Assembly: GCA_050259195.1 (NCBI GenBank)
Contig: JBLNAE010000204.1
Location: forward strand, 1-13,724
Reading direction: 5' to 3'
Length of the DNA stretch: 13,724 bases
Source: PSLL01 sp050259195
GTDB taxonomy: Bacteria; Desulfobacterota_D; UBA1144; Nemesobacterales; CSP1-2
Shown here piece by piece: positions 6,761-13,610 of the stretch. Both the position numbers and the translations under genes were made by a program. The notes under the pieces were generated by a model. That model was given only the letters and a program-made list of their open reading frames with translations, was not told where the DNA came from and did no database searches. Every line of letters starts with the position of its first letter. Within the stretch, counting starts at the first letter, position 1.

Positions 6761-8067
6761 AATACGAATTTTTTATAGGACTCAGATATCTGAGATCGAA
6801 AAGAAGGCAGACGTTTATATCAATTATAGGGCTTATATCTATTCTCGGTGTATTTATGGGCGTTATGGCGTTAAACGTTGTTCTTGCCGTAATGAGAGGG
6901 TTTGAAGAGGAACTTAAGGACAAAATCTTGGGCGTAAACTCTCATCTTGTGGTACTGAGCTACGACGGTCCTATAAAGGACTATGATAAAATAAGAGCCG
7001 AGGTTGCAAATTTCGCTGGTGTAGTGGGGACAAGCCCGTTTATCTATGGTCAAGGAATGCTCGTCGGTGAAACCAACGTCATCGGTGCAGTCGTGAGAGG
7101 AATTGACCCTCAAAATGCAGGGACCGTCACAAACATAGAGGAAGCGTTGGGAAGAGGCACTGTTGGAAGAGGAAAAGAAAAAAAGGAAAGGGTTAAAGAT
7201 GAGGAACTGAGCAAAATCGGCCATGATCTAATAGCGAAACTCAGTGAAAACACCAAGTCGGGAAAGCCTCCTTTAATCATAGGGCGGGAACTTGCCGCAA
7301 ATTTGGGGGTTTCCGTAGGAGACCTGGTGAATCTCGTATCCCCATTTGGTAAGGTTGGTCCGTTTGGTCCTCAAGCAAAGATAAAGAGATTTGAGGTTGT
7401 AGGGCTTTTCGATTATGGAATGATTGAATACGATTCCTCAATTGCTTACGTATCCCTGAAAGACGCGATGGATTTTTTTGATATGAATGGGAAAATCACG
7501 GGGATTGAAGCCAAAGTTAGGGATGTATACAGGGCAAAGCAGATTGGCGATGAGATTACGGACAAGCTCGGTTTTCCGTTTTACGCGAGAAACTGGGAGG
7601 AGGTAAACAAGAGTCTATTTCGGGCACTTCGCCTTGAGAGGATTGCAATTGCGATCTTTCTTGGTCTAATAATACTCGTTGCGGCGCTTGACATTGTGAG
7701 CACCCTTACTATGGTTGTGATGGAAAAGGGAAGAGACATTGCAATACTTCGTGCAATGGGGGCGACAAAAAGAGGGATTATGAGAATCTTTATAACCGAC
7801 GGGATGGTTATAGGGCTTGTCGGAACCCTGCTTGGGACGTTTGCCGGATATGGAATCTGCTACTTGGTGAAGACATCTGATGCCATAAGGCATCTTATTC
7901 CATTTGATCCAGAGGTCTATTTTGTTTCCGAGTTTCCAGTTAAAATTGAACCGCTCTATTTTATAGGAGTGGCGGCATTCAGCCTGCTCGTGTGTTTTTT
8001 GGCAACTTTATATCCATCTTATCAGGCATCGCGCAAAGACCCCGTAGAGGCACTTAGGTATGAGTGA
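6757..8067 (+). CDS. lolC: Lipoprotein-releasing ABC transporter permease (LolC/LolE family)
   Basis: This is the inner-membrane permease that, with the ATPase LolD, extracts mature lipoproteins for delivery to the outer membrane. It has 436 residues. The N-terminal signature YEFFIGLRYLRSKRRQTFIS (residues 3-22) precedes helix 1 (about 20-45). A large periplasmic domain follows (about 46-290). The C-terminal FtsX-like domain has three helices (about 295-320, 345-370, 400-420), the coupling segment EKGRDIAILRAMGAT (323-337) and the closing YPSYQASRKDPVEALRYE. A single permease gene accompanies lolD, so the complex may be a homodimer, as expected outside the LolC/LolE-pair proteobacteria. LolC and LolE cannot be separated here. 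The protein is slightly longer than the roughly 400-415 of E. coli LolC/E because of a charged insert near residues 125-170. It overlaps lysS by 4 nt and lolD by 8 nt. Confidence 0.93.
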   Translation: MKYEFFIGLRYLRSKRRQTFISIIGLISILGVFMGVMALNVVLAVMRGFEEELKDKILGVNSHLVVLSYDGPIKDYDKIRAEVANFAGVVGTSPFIYGQGMLVGETNVIGAVVRGIDPQNAGTVTNIEEALGRGTVGRGKEKKERVKDEELSKIGHDLIAKLSENTKSGKPPLIIGRELAANLGVSVGDLVNLVSPFGKVGPFGPQAKIKRFEVVGLFDYGMIEYDSSIAYVSLKDAMDFFDMNGKITGIEAKVRDVYRAKQIGDEITDKLGFPFYARNWEEVNKSLFRALRLERIAIAIFLGLIILVAALDIVSTLTMVVMEKGRDIAILRAMGATKRGIMRIFITDGMVIGLVGTLLGTFAGYGICYLVKTSDAIRHLIPFDPEVYFVSEFPVKIEPLYFIGVAAFSLLVCFLATLYPSYQASRKDPVEALRYE

Positions 8068-8743
8068 AGGGGTTATTGAGGTAAAAGGTCTCTCGAAGGT
8101 GTTTGAGACGGATGGCAGCAGGGTAGCTGCACTAAAGGGGATTGACCTTGTGATTAAAAAAGGCGAGACTCTAGGAATAGTGGGCATGTCAGGGTCGGGT
8201 AAGAGCACACTCCTTCATATACTTGGAACCCTTGACCGTCCGACGAGTGGAGAGGTGCTCTATTCGGGAGAGAATGTATTTCGCCGAAGCGACGATGAGC
8301 TTGCGACATTTAGAAACCGGGAGATAGGGTTTGTTTTTCAGTTTCATTATCTGCTTTCAGAGTTTAGCGCGCTTGAGAATGTAATGATGCCTCTTTTAAT
8401 CCAAAGAATAGAGGCAAAAGAGGCAAAAGATCTGGCTACGAATATTCTTGAAAGGGTAGGACTTAGGGATAGACTCGATCACAGACCCGGAGAGCTTTCA
8501 GGTGGAGAGCAGCAGAGGGTTGCAATTGCAAGGGCCGTAATACTCAAGCCCGGGGTGATTTTGGCGGATGAACCTACAGGAAATCTGGATCTAGAGACGG
8601 GGAACTCGGTTATGGATTTATTTCTCAACCTCAATCAGGAAGAGGAGATTACATTGGTTTTGGTTACACATAATCCGGCGGTGGCTGAGCGGCTCGGCAG
8701 AAGAATCAGACTCTCGGACGGAAAAATAGTAGATGAAAATTAA
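8060..8743 (+). CDS. lolD: Lipoprotein-releasing system ATP-binding protein
   Basis: This is the ATPase subunit powering lipoprotein release at the cytoplasmic face of the inner membrane. The 227 residues carry every ABC signature: Walker A GMSGSGKST (residues 42-50), Q-loop FVFQF (Q94), signature LSGGEQQR (146-153), Walker B VILADEPTG (166-174) and the switch histidine H204 (LVTHN). The Q-loop context FHYLLSEFSALENVMMP is typical of LolD and related FtsE/MacB-type ATPases. The pairing with lolC fixes the role. The ATG at 8060 lies inside lolC and has AGAGG at 8046-8050 upstream. The 3' end overlaps bamA by 11 nt, so the three genes are probably translationally coupled. Confidence 0.95.
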   Translation: MSEGVIEVKGLSKVFETDGSRVAALKGIDLVIKKGETLGIVGMSGSGKSTLLHILGTLDRPTSGEVLYSGENVFRRSDDELATFRNREIGFVFQFHYLLSEFSALENVMMPLLIQRIEAKEAKDLATNILERVGLRDRLDHRPGELSGGEQQRVAIARAVILKPGVILADEPTGNLDLETGNSVMDLFLNLNQEEEITLVLVTHNPAVAERLGRRIRLSDGKIVDEN

Positions 8744-11024
8744 TATATCGCATATACTGCTCGAGACCCTTGTCGCTTTATTTGCAACATTCTCTTTTTC
8801 AGGTCTCGTATTTGGAGAAGACAACATTATAAGAATTGAGGTCAAAGGCAATAGAAGGATCGAAACCCAGCTTATTAGAATTAACGTATCTTCAAAGGTG
8901 GGCGAGCCGCTTTCGGCTGAGACCGTAAGGAAGGACATAAAGAATCTCTATAAACTCGGTTTTTTTGAAGACGTATCTGCCGAGATAGAAAGGACGCCCG
9001 AAGGATTGGTGCTTGTTTATAACGTCAAGGAAAAACCCGTTGTCGTCGACGTAAGGGTAAGGGGGAACAAGAAGATAAAGAACAAGGACCTTACAAAGGT
9101 CATAGAGATAAAGGAAGGGAAGATAATCGAGCTTGAAAAGGTAAAGATGAGCGCAGAGGCGATAAAGAAGCTCTACTTGGATAAGGGCTTTGTCGCGGCT
9201 GAAGTAAACTATGAGATTGAACCAAAAGGGGAAGGTACGGTCGGCGTTACGTTTGAGATAAAAGAAGGAAGTAAGGCTTATGTGAAAGAGGTAGTGTTTG
9301 TAGGAAATAAAGCTTTAAGCACAAAAAAGATAAAGAATGTTTTGGCAATTAAGCCCAAGTGGTTTCTCACCTTTATCACGGGCAGGGGTCTTTATAAGCA
9401 GGAAGAGATGGAAAGAGACTCAGAGAGAATCAGAGAGCTTTACCTCGATAACGGGTACATAGATGTAAAGGTGAGTAAGCCTGAAATCGCGTATAACGAA
9501 AAAAGAAAGGGTTTCGTTGTTACGTACAGGATTGAAGAGGGAAGTCAGTACAAGGTTGGCGACATTAAGCTCAAAGGGGATTTGATTGAGCCCGAAGGGG
9601 AGTTGATGAAACTATTTGGGCTTAAAATCGGCAAGCCATTTAGCCGAAGCGTTCTCGCAGGGGACATTTCAAAACTCACCACGTTCTACGGCGACAAAGG
9701 ATACGCCTTCGCAAACGTGTCTCCTGATTTCAAAGTGGATAAGGATAACCTTACCGTCAACATAACCTACAATCTTGAGAAGGGAAAAGAGGTACACATA
9801 AGGAACATAGACATAACGGGAAACATAAGAACCCGCGATAAAGTGATAAGAAGAGAAATCCCCATACAGGAGCAGCAACTCTATAGCGCAACGAAGATTC
9901 AAGAGATAAAACCCCGAGTCTTTAGGCTTGGGTATTTTGAGGACAACTTGGAAGTTACAACAAACCGGGTTCCCGGCACGGATGATCAGCTCGATGTAAA
10001 CGTTAAACTAAAGGAAAAACCCACCGGATTTTTCAGTATAGCCGGAGGATTTAGCTCTATTGAGACATTTATTTTTGCTGCTCAAATTCAAGAGTCAAAC
10101 CTATTTGGGTTTGGAAAGACGGTATCTTTGTCTGCCCAAATAGGCGGTGTTACAAGGCTTTTTTTAGCCGATTACCAGGACCCTCATTTTCTTGGTACCA
10201 ACTATACCTTTGAGGTTCTGGGGTTCGACACTCAGAGGAATTTTGTAGACTTCAATAGGAGTTCATTCGGAGGTAGTGCAAGCTTCGGCCGATACATTAT
10301 TAGCCATTTAAGCGGCAGGCTTGCGTACAGGTTCGAACACGTGGATATAACCAACGTAGCCGGGGATGCCGAGCTTTTGATCACGGAAGGCCCTTCTAAT
10401 GTAAGCAGCGTTGGGTTTGGTCTTATATGGGATTCCAGAAATAATTTGTTGGATCCGACAAGCGGCAACATAAGCAGAGCCAATATAGAATTTGCAGGCG
10501 GTCCCCTTGGCGGCAATACTGACTTTGTAAGAGGCACAGCATCAACAAGGTTTTTCTTCCCCTTTTTGTTTAAGACCGTGTTTTCAGTTGCCGCTCAATA
10601 TGGGGTAATTGACCAGAGGAATACGGGAAATAACCTCTTCGTTGCCGAAAGATTTTTCCTGGGAGGTCCTGACGATTTGCGGGGTTTTGGTTTTAGAAGG
10701 GTAAGCCCCTTCGTCCCTTCGGATAATGGGAATATTGTATTCATAGGTGGAACCCAGGAGGTTGTTGGCACAGCCGAATATATATTTCCGTTAATACCTC
10801 AGGTAGGTTTTAAGGGGCTTGTGTTCTTCGACATAGGAAATGTATTTAACGATAATCAGAACTTTACCCTAAATCCTAACGACCTCTTGAAAGACGTTGG
10901 CTTTGGAATAAGATGGCTCTCTCCACTAGGACCGCTTAGGCTTGAGTTGGGATTTCCAATAGGAAACACCCCTCCGGAAACGAAATCGTATCAAATACAG
11001 TTTACAGTAGGAACTTTATTTTAA
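8733..11024 (+). CDS. bamA: Outer membrane protein assembly factor BamA
   Basis: BamA (Omp85 family) folds and inserts beta-barrel proteins into the outer membrane. A signal peptide spans about residues 1-28, with cleavage likely after VFG or nearby. Five POTRA repeats follow, approximately 31-101, 102-179, 180-271, 272-351 and 352-427. Each shows the V.GN/G-hinge and LYL..GY/GF helix pattern, for example NLYKLGFFED, KLYLDKGF, ELYLDNGY and TFYGDKGYA. The C-terminal 16-stranded barrel (about 428-763) includes the loop-6 motif as LRGF (649-652), where the consensus is VRGF. It ends in phenylalanine (VGTLF), the outer-membrane insertion signal. The length of 763 is within the usual range. Its ATG lies within lolD (11-nt overlap), and skp follows after 18 bp. 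Clustering with lolCD and skp puts envelope transport and assembly in one unit. Confidence 0.97.
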   Translation: MKINISHILLETLVALFATFSFSGLVFGEDNIIRIEVKGNRRIETQLIRINVSSKVGEPLSAETVRKDIKNLYKLGFFEDVSAEIERTPEGLVLVYNVKEKPVVVDVRVRGNKKIKNKDLTKVIEIKEGKIIELEKVKMSAEAIKKLYLDKGFVAAEVNYEIEPKGEGTVGVTFEIKEGSKAYVKEVVFVGNKALSTKKIKNVLAIKPKWFLTFITGRGLYKQEEMERDSERIRELYLDNGYIDVKVSKPEIAYNEKRKGFVVTYRIEEGSQYKVGDIKLKGDLIEPEGELMKLFGLKIGKPFSRSVLAGDISKLTTFYGDKGYAFANVSPDFKVDKDNLTVNITYNLEKGKEVHIRNIDITGNIRTRDKVIRREIPIQEQQLYSATKIQEIKPRVFRLGYFEDNLEVTTNRVPGTDDQLDVNVKLKEKPTGFFSIAGGFSSIETFIFAAQIQESNLFGFGKTVSLSAQIGGVTRLFLADYQDPHFLGTNYTFEVLGFDTQRNFVDFNRSSFGGSASFGRYIISHLSGRLAYRFEHVDITNVAGDAELLITEGPSNVSSVGFGLIWDSRNNLLDPTSGNISRANIEFAGGPLGGNTDFVRGTASTRFFFPFLFKTVFSVAAQYGVIDQRNTGNNLFVAERFFLGGPDDLRGFGFRRVSPFVPSDNGNIVFIGGTQEVVGTAEYIFPLIPQVGFKGLVFFDIGNVFNDNQNFTLNPNDLLKDVGFGIRWLSPLGPLRLELGFPIGNTPPETKSYQIQFTVGTLF

Positions 11025-11042
11025 TTAAGGAGGCAAGAAGAA

Positions 11043-11585
11043 ATGAAGATCGTTTTGGTAATGGTAATGAGCTTGATACTCGGAGCATCGGGGCTTTCGT
11101 ATGCTCAAACGGTGGCGGGAAAGGTGGGTTATGTAGACCTTCAGCGTGTTATAAGGGAATCTCAGGCTGGCAAATCCGCTAAAGCCGCTTTTGAAAAGGA
11201 GTTTCAAGACAAAAGAAGGATAATTGAGCAGAGAACTACCGACCTCAACCGTATGAAACAGGACTTTATCTCTAAGGCTACCGTCATGGACGAGAGTGCA
11301 AGAAAGCAGAGGGCCGATGAACTTGATAAGATGGAAAAAGACCTTAATAGAACGCGCGATGACTTTCGTGACGAGCTTCAGAAGCGGGATTTTGAGCTTA
11401 CACAGAGAATACTGACCGAGCTTGAGAGTGTGGTGCAGCAGATAGGGGATTCCGAGGGATATACACTAATAGTTGAGAAAACCGAGGGTGGGGTCATATA
11501 TGCTGCAAAGGGGTCGGATCTAACGGACAGGCTCATACAGGCTTATGATGCCAAAAAAGGAGTCTCTGGAAGCTCAAAGAAATAA
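11043..11585 (+). CDS. skp: Periplasmic OmpH/Skp family chaperone
   Basis: Skp-type chaperones form trimers that hold unfolded outer-membrane proteins in the periplasm for delivery to BamA. The 180 residues begin with a signal peptide (positively charged start, hydrophobic core LVMVMSLILGASGL, SYAQ with probable cleavage after A21). The conserved first strand GKVGYVDLQRVIRES follows (about 26-40). A long charged alpha-helical hairpin with coiled-coil character spans about 44-135, and the body strands YTLIVEKTEGGVIYA close the trimerisation domain (140-154). A short lysine-rich tail ends the protein. A strong ribosome-binding site, AAGGAGG at 11026-11032, lies 10 nt before the ATG, 18 bp after bamA. 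It is probably cotranscribed with bamA. Family and position agree well. Confidence 0.93.
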   Translation: MKIVLVMVMSLILGASGLSYAQTVAGKVGYVDLQRVIRESQAGKSAKAAFEKEFQDKRRIIEQRTTDLNRMKQDFISKATVMDESARKQRADELDKMEKDLNRTRDDFRDELQKRDFELTQRILTELESVVQQIGDSEGYTLIVEKTEGGVIYAAKGSDLTDRLIQAYDAKKGVSGSSKK

Positions 11586-11645
11586 TCGGTGCTTGAAACT
11601 CGGATTGAGAATAGCTTTGGCTGAGTCGCTGATAACCTAAATAAG

Positions 11646-11665
11646 TTCTCTGTGAGCTCCGTGGT
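11646..11665 (-). repeat. Dispersed intergenic repeat, copy 2 (inverted)
   Basis: Read on the minus strand this is ACCACGG-N4-CACAGAGAA, identical at all 16 fixed bases to 4720-4739 and in the opposite orientation. It sits in the 118-bp gap between skp and fabZ, where lpxD would be expected. No transposase or terminator is seen beside it. Confidence 0.6.
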
Positions 11666-11703
11666 TATGTTGTTTCAATCTGTATCCAGGGTAGGATTCA
11701 ACC

Positions 11704-12129
11704 ATGATAATGGGTGAAGAAGAAATCAAAAGGTTTCTTCCGCATCGAGAGCCTTTCCTTTTCATAGACGGCGTTCTTGAAATGGAACCTGGGGAGAGAA
11801 TCGTTGCGGTGAAGAGGTTTAGGCTGGAAGAGGAGTTCTTTAGAGGTCATTTCCCTGGAAATCCTGTTGTTCCCGGGGTTATAATAGTCGAAGCTCTCGC
11901 TCAGGCAGGAGGCATTTTGGCCTATGCTACGGACCCAGGAGTTAAAAAGATGCCTGCTCTGGTTGGACTTGAGAATGTAAAATTTAGAAAACCCGTTCTT
12001 CCCGACACGGAGGTCAAGCTCAATGTCCAAATCTTGAAGAGACGCGCTCAGATGTGGAAGATGAAGGGTGAGGCTTTCGTCGAGGGCATAAAGGCCGCCG
12101 AAGCGGAGATACTCGCTTCGCTGTTTTAG
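11704..12129 (+). CDS. fabZ: 3-hydroxyacyl-[acyl-carrier-protein] dehydratase FabZ
   Basis: FabZ dehydrates beta-hydroxyacyl-ACP to trans-2-enoyl-ACP in type II fatty acid synthesis. The 141-residue hotdog-fold protein has the diagnostic segments LPHREPFLFIDGV (residues 12-24) and GHFPGNPVVPGVIIVEALAQ (48-67). The catalytic histidine is H49 and the catalytic glutamate E63. FRKPVLPDTEV (about 94-104) is also conserved. Length and motifs are intact. The GGTAGGA sequence at 11690-11696 could serve as ribosome-binding site for the ATG at 11704; an in-frame ATG at 11710 is an alternative. TAGGAT at 11692-11697 with TTGTTT 16 bp upstream could instead be a promoter giving a leaderless message. In comparable clusters fabZ lies between lpxD and lpxA; here it follows skp after a repeat-bearing gap, and larB comes next. 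Confidence 0.95.
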   Translation: MIMGEEEIKRFLPHREPFLFIDGVLEMEPGERIVAVKRFRLEEEFFRGHFPGNPVVPGVIIVEALAQAGGILAYATDPGVKKMPALVGLENVKFRKPVLPDTEVKLNVQILKRRAQMWKMKGEAFVEGIKAAEAEILASLF

Positions 12130-12175
12130 ACTTTAGGGATTTTATCAAGCCAGTAATTTTAGGGACGGTTGATCG

Positions 12176-12191
12176 TCATCACTACTGATGA
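12176..12191. other. Short hairpin upstream of larB
   Basis: TCATCA (12176-12181) and TGATGA (12186-12191) form a 6-bp stem with a 4-nt CTAC loop, ending 12 nt before the larB ATG. No Shine-Dalgarno sequence is visible in that interval. The hairpin may influence larB translation or be chance. It lacks the GC-rich stem and T-run of a terminator. Confidence 0.3.
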
Positions 12192-12203
12192 ATCCTCCAC
12201 AAA

Positions 12204-12983
12204 ATGGACGAAAGAAGATTAAGGGAACTTCTCAATAGCGTAAAATCCGGCGGTATTGCGGTGGATGAAGCCGCTCAAATTTTAAAAACGCTTCCCTACG
12301 AAGACTTGGGATATTCAAAGATTGACCATCATAGGGAACTCAGGCTGGGGTTTTCGGAAGTAATCTTTGGGCAGGGAAAAAACGTGGAAATGATTGCCCA
12401 GATTATTCGTGCTATGAGAGAGAAAGAAAGCAATGTTCTTGTAACAAAGCTCTCCCGCCATAAGGCGGCTCTGCTCAAAGAGGAATTTCCCGAAGGTGCT
12501 TATAATGAGATTGCCAGGGCTTTTTACATTCTGCCTGAAAACCATAGGCGAATTGGCAATGTTTTGGTTGTTTCAGCGGGGACATCGGATATTCCCATTG
12601 CCGAAGAAGCGGCGGTCACGGCAGAGGCGATGGGCAGTTTTACCCAGAGAATTTACGACATTGGCGTCGCAGGGATTCACAGGGTGTTTAGCAACTCGGA
12701 GAGTTTTAAAAGGGCGTCCGTAATAGTAGTCGTTGCGGGTATGGAGGGAGCGCTCCCAAGCGTCGTGGGGGGACTTTTCTCTAAACCAATAATTGCAGTA
12801 CCGACAAGCATAGGGTACGGGGCTAATTTCAAAGGACTTTCTGCTCTTCTGGGAATGCTAAACTCATGTGCTCCTGGCGTGTCCGTTGTAAACATAAACA
12901 ACGGGTTTGGCGCGGGATACATGGCAAACTTAATAAATCGGATTGGGGGAGAAAAAGAGGCAGAGCGTGCTACTGATTTCTAA
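12204..12983 (+). CDS. larB: Pyridinium-3,5-biscarboxylic acid mononucleotide synthase LarB
   Basis: LarB carboxylates the pyridinium ring of nicotinic acid adenine dinucleotide and cleaves the phosphoanhydride. This starts synthesis of the nickel-pincer nucleotide cofactor of lactate racemase and related LarA-type enzymes. The 259 residues have the LarB N-terminal region (VDEAAQILKTLPYEDLGYSK, about 20-39, then DHHRELRLGFSEVIFGQGK). A PurE-like C-terminal domain follows, with VVSAGTSDIPIAEEAA (122-137), GVAGIHR (154-160), AGMEGALPSVVGGL (178-191) and PTSIGYG (200-206). C222 in LNSCAPGV is the only cysteine. It corresponds to the cysteine I recall forming a covalent NAD adduct in Lactiplantibacillus LarB; E181 is the likely partner acid. 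The start matches the family N-terminus, although no ribosome-binding site is evident. larC, larE and larA are not in the window. Confidence 0.93.
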   Translation: MDERRLRELLNSVKSGGIAVDEAAQILKTLPYEDLGYSKIDHHRELRLGFSEVIFGQGKNVEMIAQIIRAMREKESNVLVTKLSRHKAALLKEEFPEGAYNEIARAFYILPENHRRIGNVLVVSAGTSDIPIAEEAAVTAEAMGSFTQRIYDIGVAGIHRVFSNSESFKRASVIVVVAGMEGALPSVVGGLFSKPIIAVPTSIGYGANFKGLSALLGMLNSCAPGVSVVNINNGFGAGYMANLINRIGGEKEAERATDF

Positions 12984-13182
12984 AATATGTGTTTGTTCAC
13001 TCTATTACTCGGGCGGAGAAGAGAAGAACGAAGTGGTTGTTATTAGCACCTGATGGATAAAGGGTGAATTGGGGCTTTTTAATTTGACAGAGGTTGCCTT
13101 CTCATGTTATACTAACAGCTTTTGTAAAATCGCAACCCCGACTTCAACTCGATGCAGAATTATAAAAAACTAAATCTTAAAA
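12984..13182 (+). other. Intergenic region and leader of the tRNA-tuf operon
   Basis: No protein gene is supported in these 199 bp. The first 100 bp show only a weak CACC/GGTG pairing (13047-13050 with 13063-13066) upstream of a T-run at 13076-13080, too weak to call a terminator. The second half holds the tRNA operon promoter and about 60 nt of leader. Confidence 0.6.
13084..13113 (+). promoter_or_regulatory. Strong sigma70-type promoter of the tRNA-tuf operon
   Basis: A perfect TTGACA at 13084-13089 and TATACT at 13108-13113 are separated by 18 bp. Transcription should start near 13120, about 63 nt before the first tRNA. This is the strongest promoter match in the window, as expected for a stable-RNA and elongation-factor operon. 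Confidence 0.8.
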
Positions 13183-13257
13183 GCTGGCGTAGCTCAGTGG
13201 TAGAGCAGCTGACTTGTAATCAGCAGGTCGGGGGTTCAAATCCCTTCGCCAGCTCCA
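13183..13257 (+). tRNA. tRNA-Thr (anticodon TGT)
   Basis: The cloverleaf has acceptor GCTGGCG/CGCCAGC, D-arm AGCTCAGTGGTAGAGC, anticodon loop CTTGTAA with anticodon TGT at 13215-13217, and T-arm GGGGGTTCAAATCCC. CCA is encoded at 13255-13257. It is the first of four tRNAs and corresponds in position and anticodon to E. coli thrU. Confidence 0.97.
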
Positions 13258-13274
13258 CTCCTTTTGGGGGAGCT

Positions 13275-13360
13275 GGGGAGGTGGCCGAGTGGACAAAGGC
13301 AGCAGACTGTAAATCTGCCGGCGTAAGCCTTCGGAGGTTCGAATCCTTCCCTCCCCACCA
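13275..13360 (+). tRNA. tRNA-Tyr (anticodon GTA)
   Basis: This is a class II tRNA of 86 nt with a long variable arm (CCGGCGTAAGCCTTCGG region). The acceptor is GGGGAGG/CCTCCCC, the anticodon loop CTGTAAA carries GTA at 13309-13311, and the T-loop is GGTTCGAATCC. The discriminator is A and CCA is encoded at 13358-13360. It matches tyrU in the E. coli order. Confidence 0.97.
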
Positions 13361-13382
13361 TGATGGACTAGTATTTGCTCAT

Positions 13383-13459
13383 GCGGGAGTAGCTCAGTTG
13401 GCTAGAGCGTCAGCCTTCCAAGCTGAGGGTCGCGGGTTCGAATCCCGTCTCCCGCTCCA
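13383..13459 (+). tRNA. tRNA-Gly (anticodon TCC)
   Basis: The acceptor is GCGGGAG/CTCCCGC, the D-arm AGCTCAGTTGGCTAGAGC, and the anticodon loop CTTCCAA has TCC at 13417-13419. The T-arm is CGGGTTCGAATCCCG and CCA is encoded at 13457-13459. It matches glyT in the E. coli order. Confidence 0.97.
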
Positions 13460-13469
13460 TCTCTGCCAA

Positions 13470-13545
13470 GCCCACGTAGCTCAGGCGGTAGAGCACATCC
13501 TTGGTAAGGATGTGGTCGGCGGTTCGAGTCCGCCCGTGGGCTCCA
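13470..13545 (+). tRNA. tRNA-Thr (anticodon GGT)
   Basis: The acceptor is GCCCACG/CGTGGGC, and the anticodon stem CATCC/GGATG encloses loop TTGGTAA with GGT at 13503-13505. The T-arm is GGCGGTTCGAGTCCGCC and CCA is encoded at 13543-13545. It corresponds to thrT, the last tRNA before tufB in E. coli. Confidence 0.97.
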
Positions 13546-13610
13546 GGGTTTTGTGATGGTTGCAGGCTGCATAAAAATAATGCAAAGAGAAATATTGAGG
13601 AGGAAAGGCA

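Noticed and set aside
13047..13080. Possible terminator after larB (CACC/GGTG then GGGGCTTTTT)
   Set aside because: The stem is four pairs long and the T-run is separated from it by about 9 nt. The tRNA promoter overlaps just downstream.
13152..13556. A 134-codon plus-strand reading frame covering the tRNA genes (SSVVEQLTCNQQVGGSNP-like text)
   Set aside because: It runs straight through all four tRNAs. This peptide text is the well-known spurious translation of tRNA genes, not a protein.
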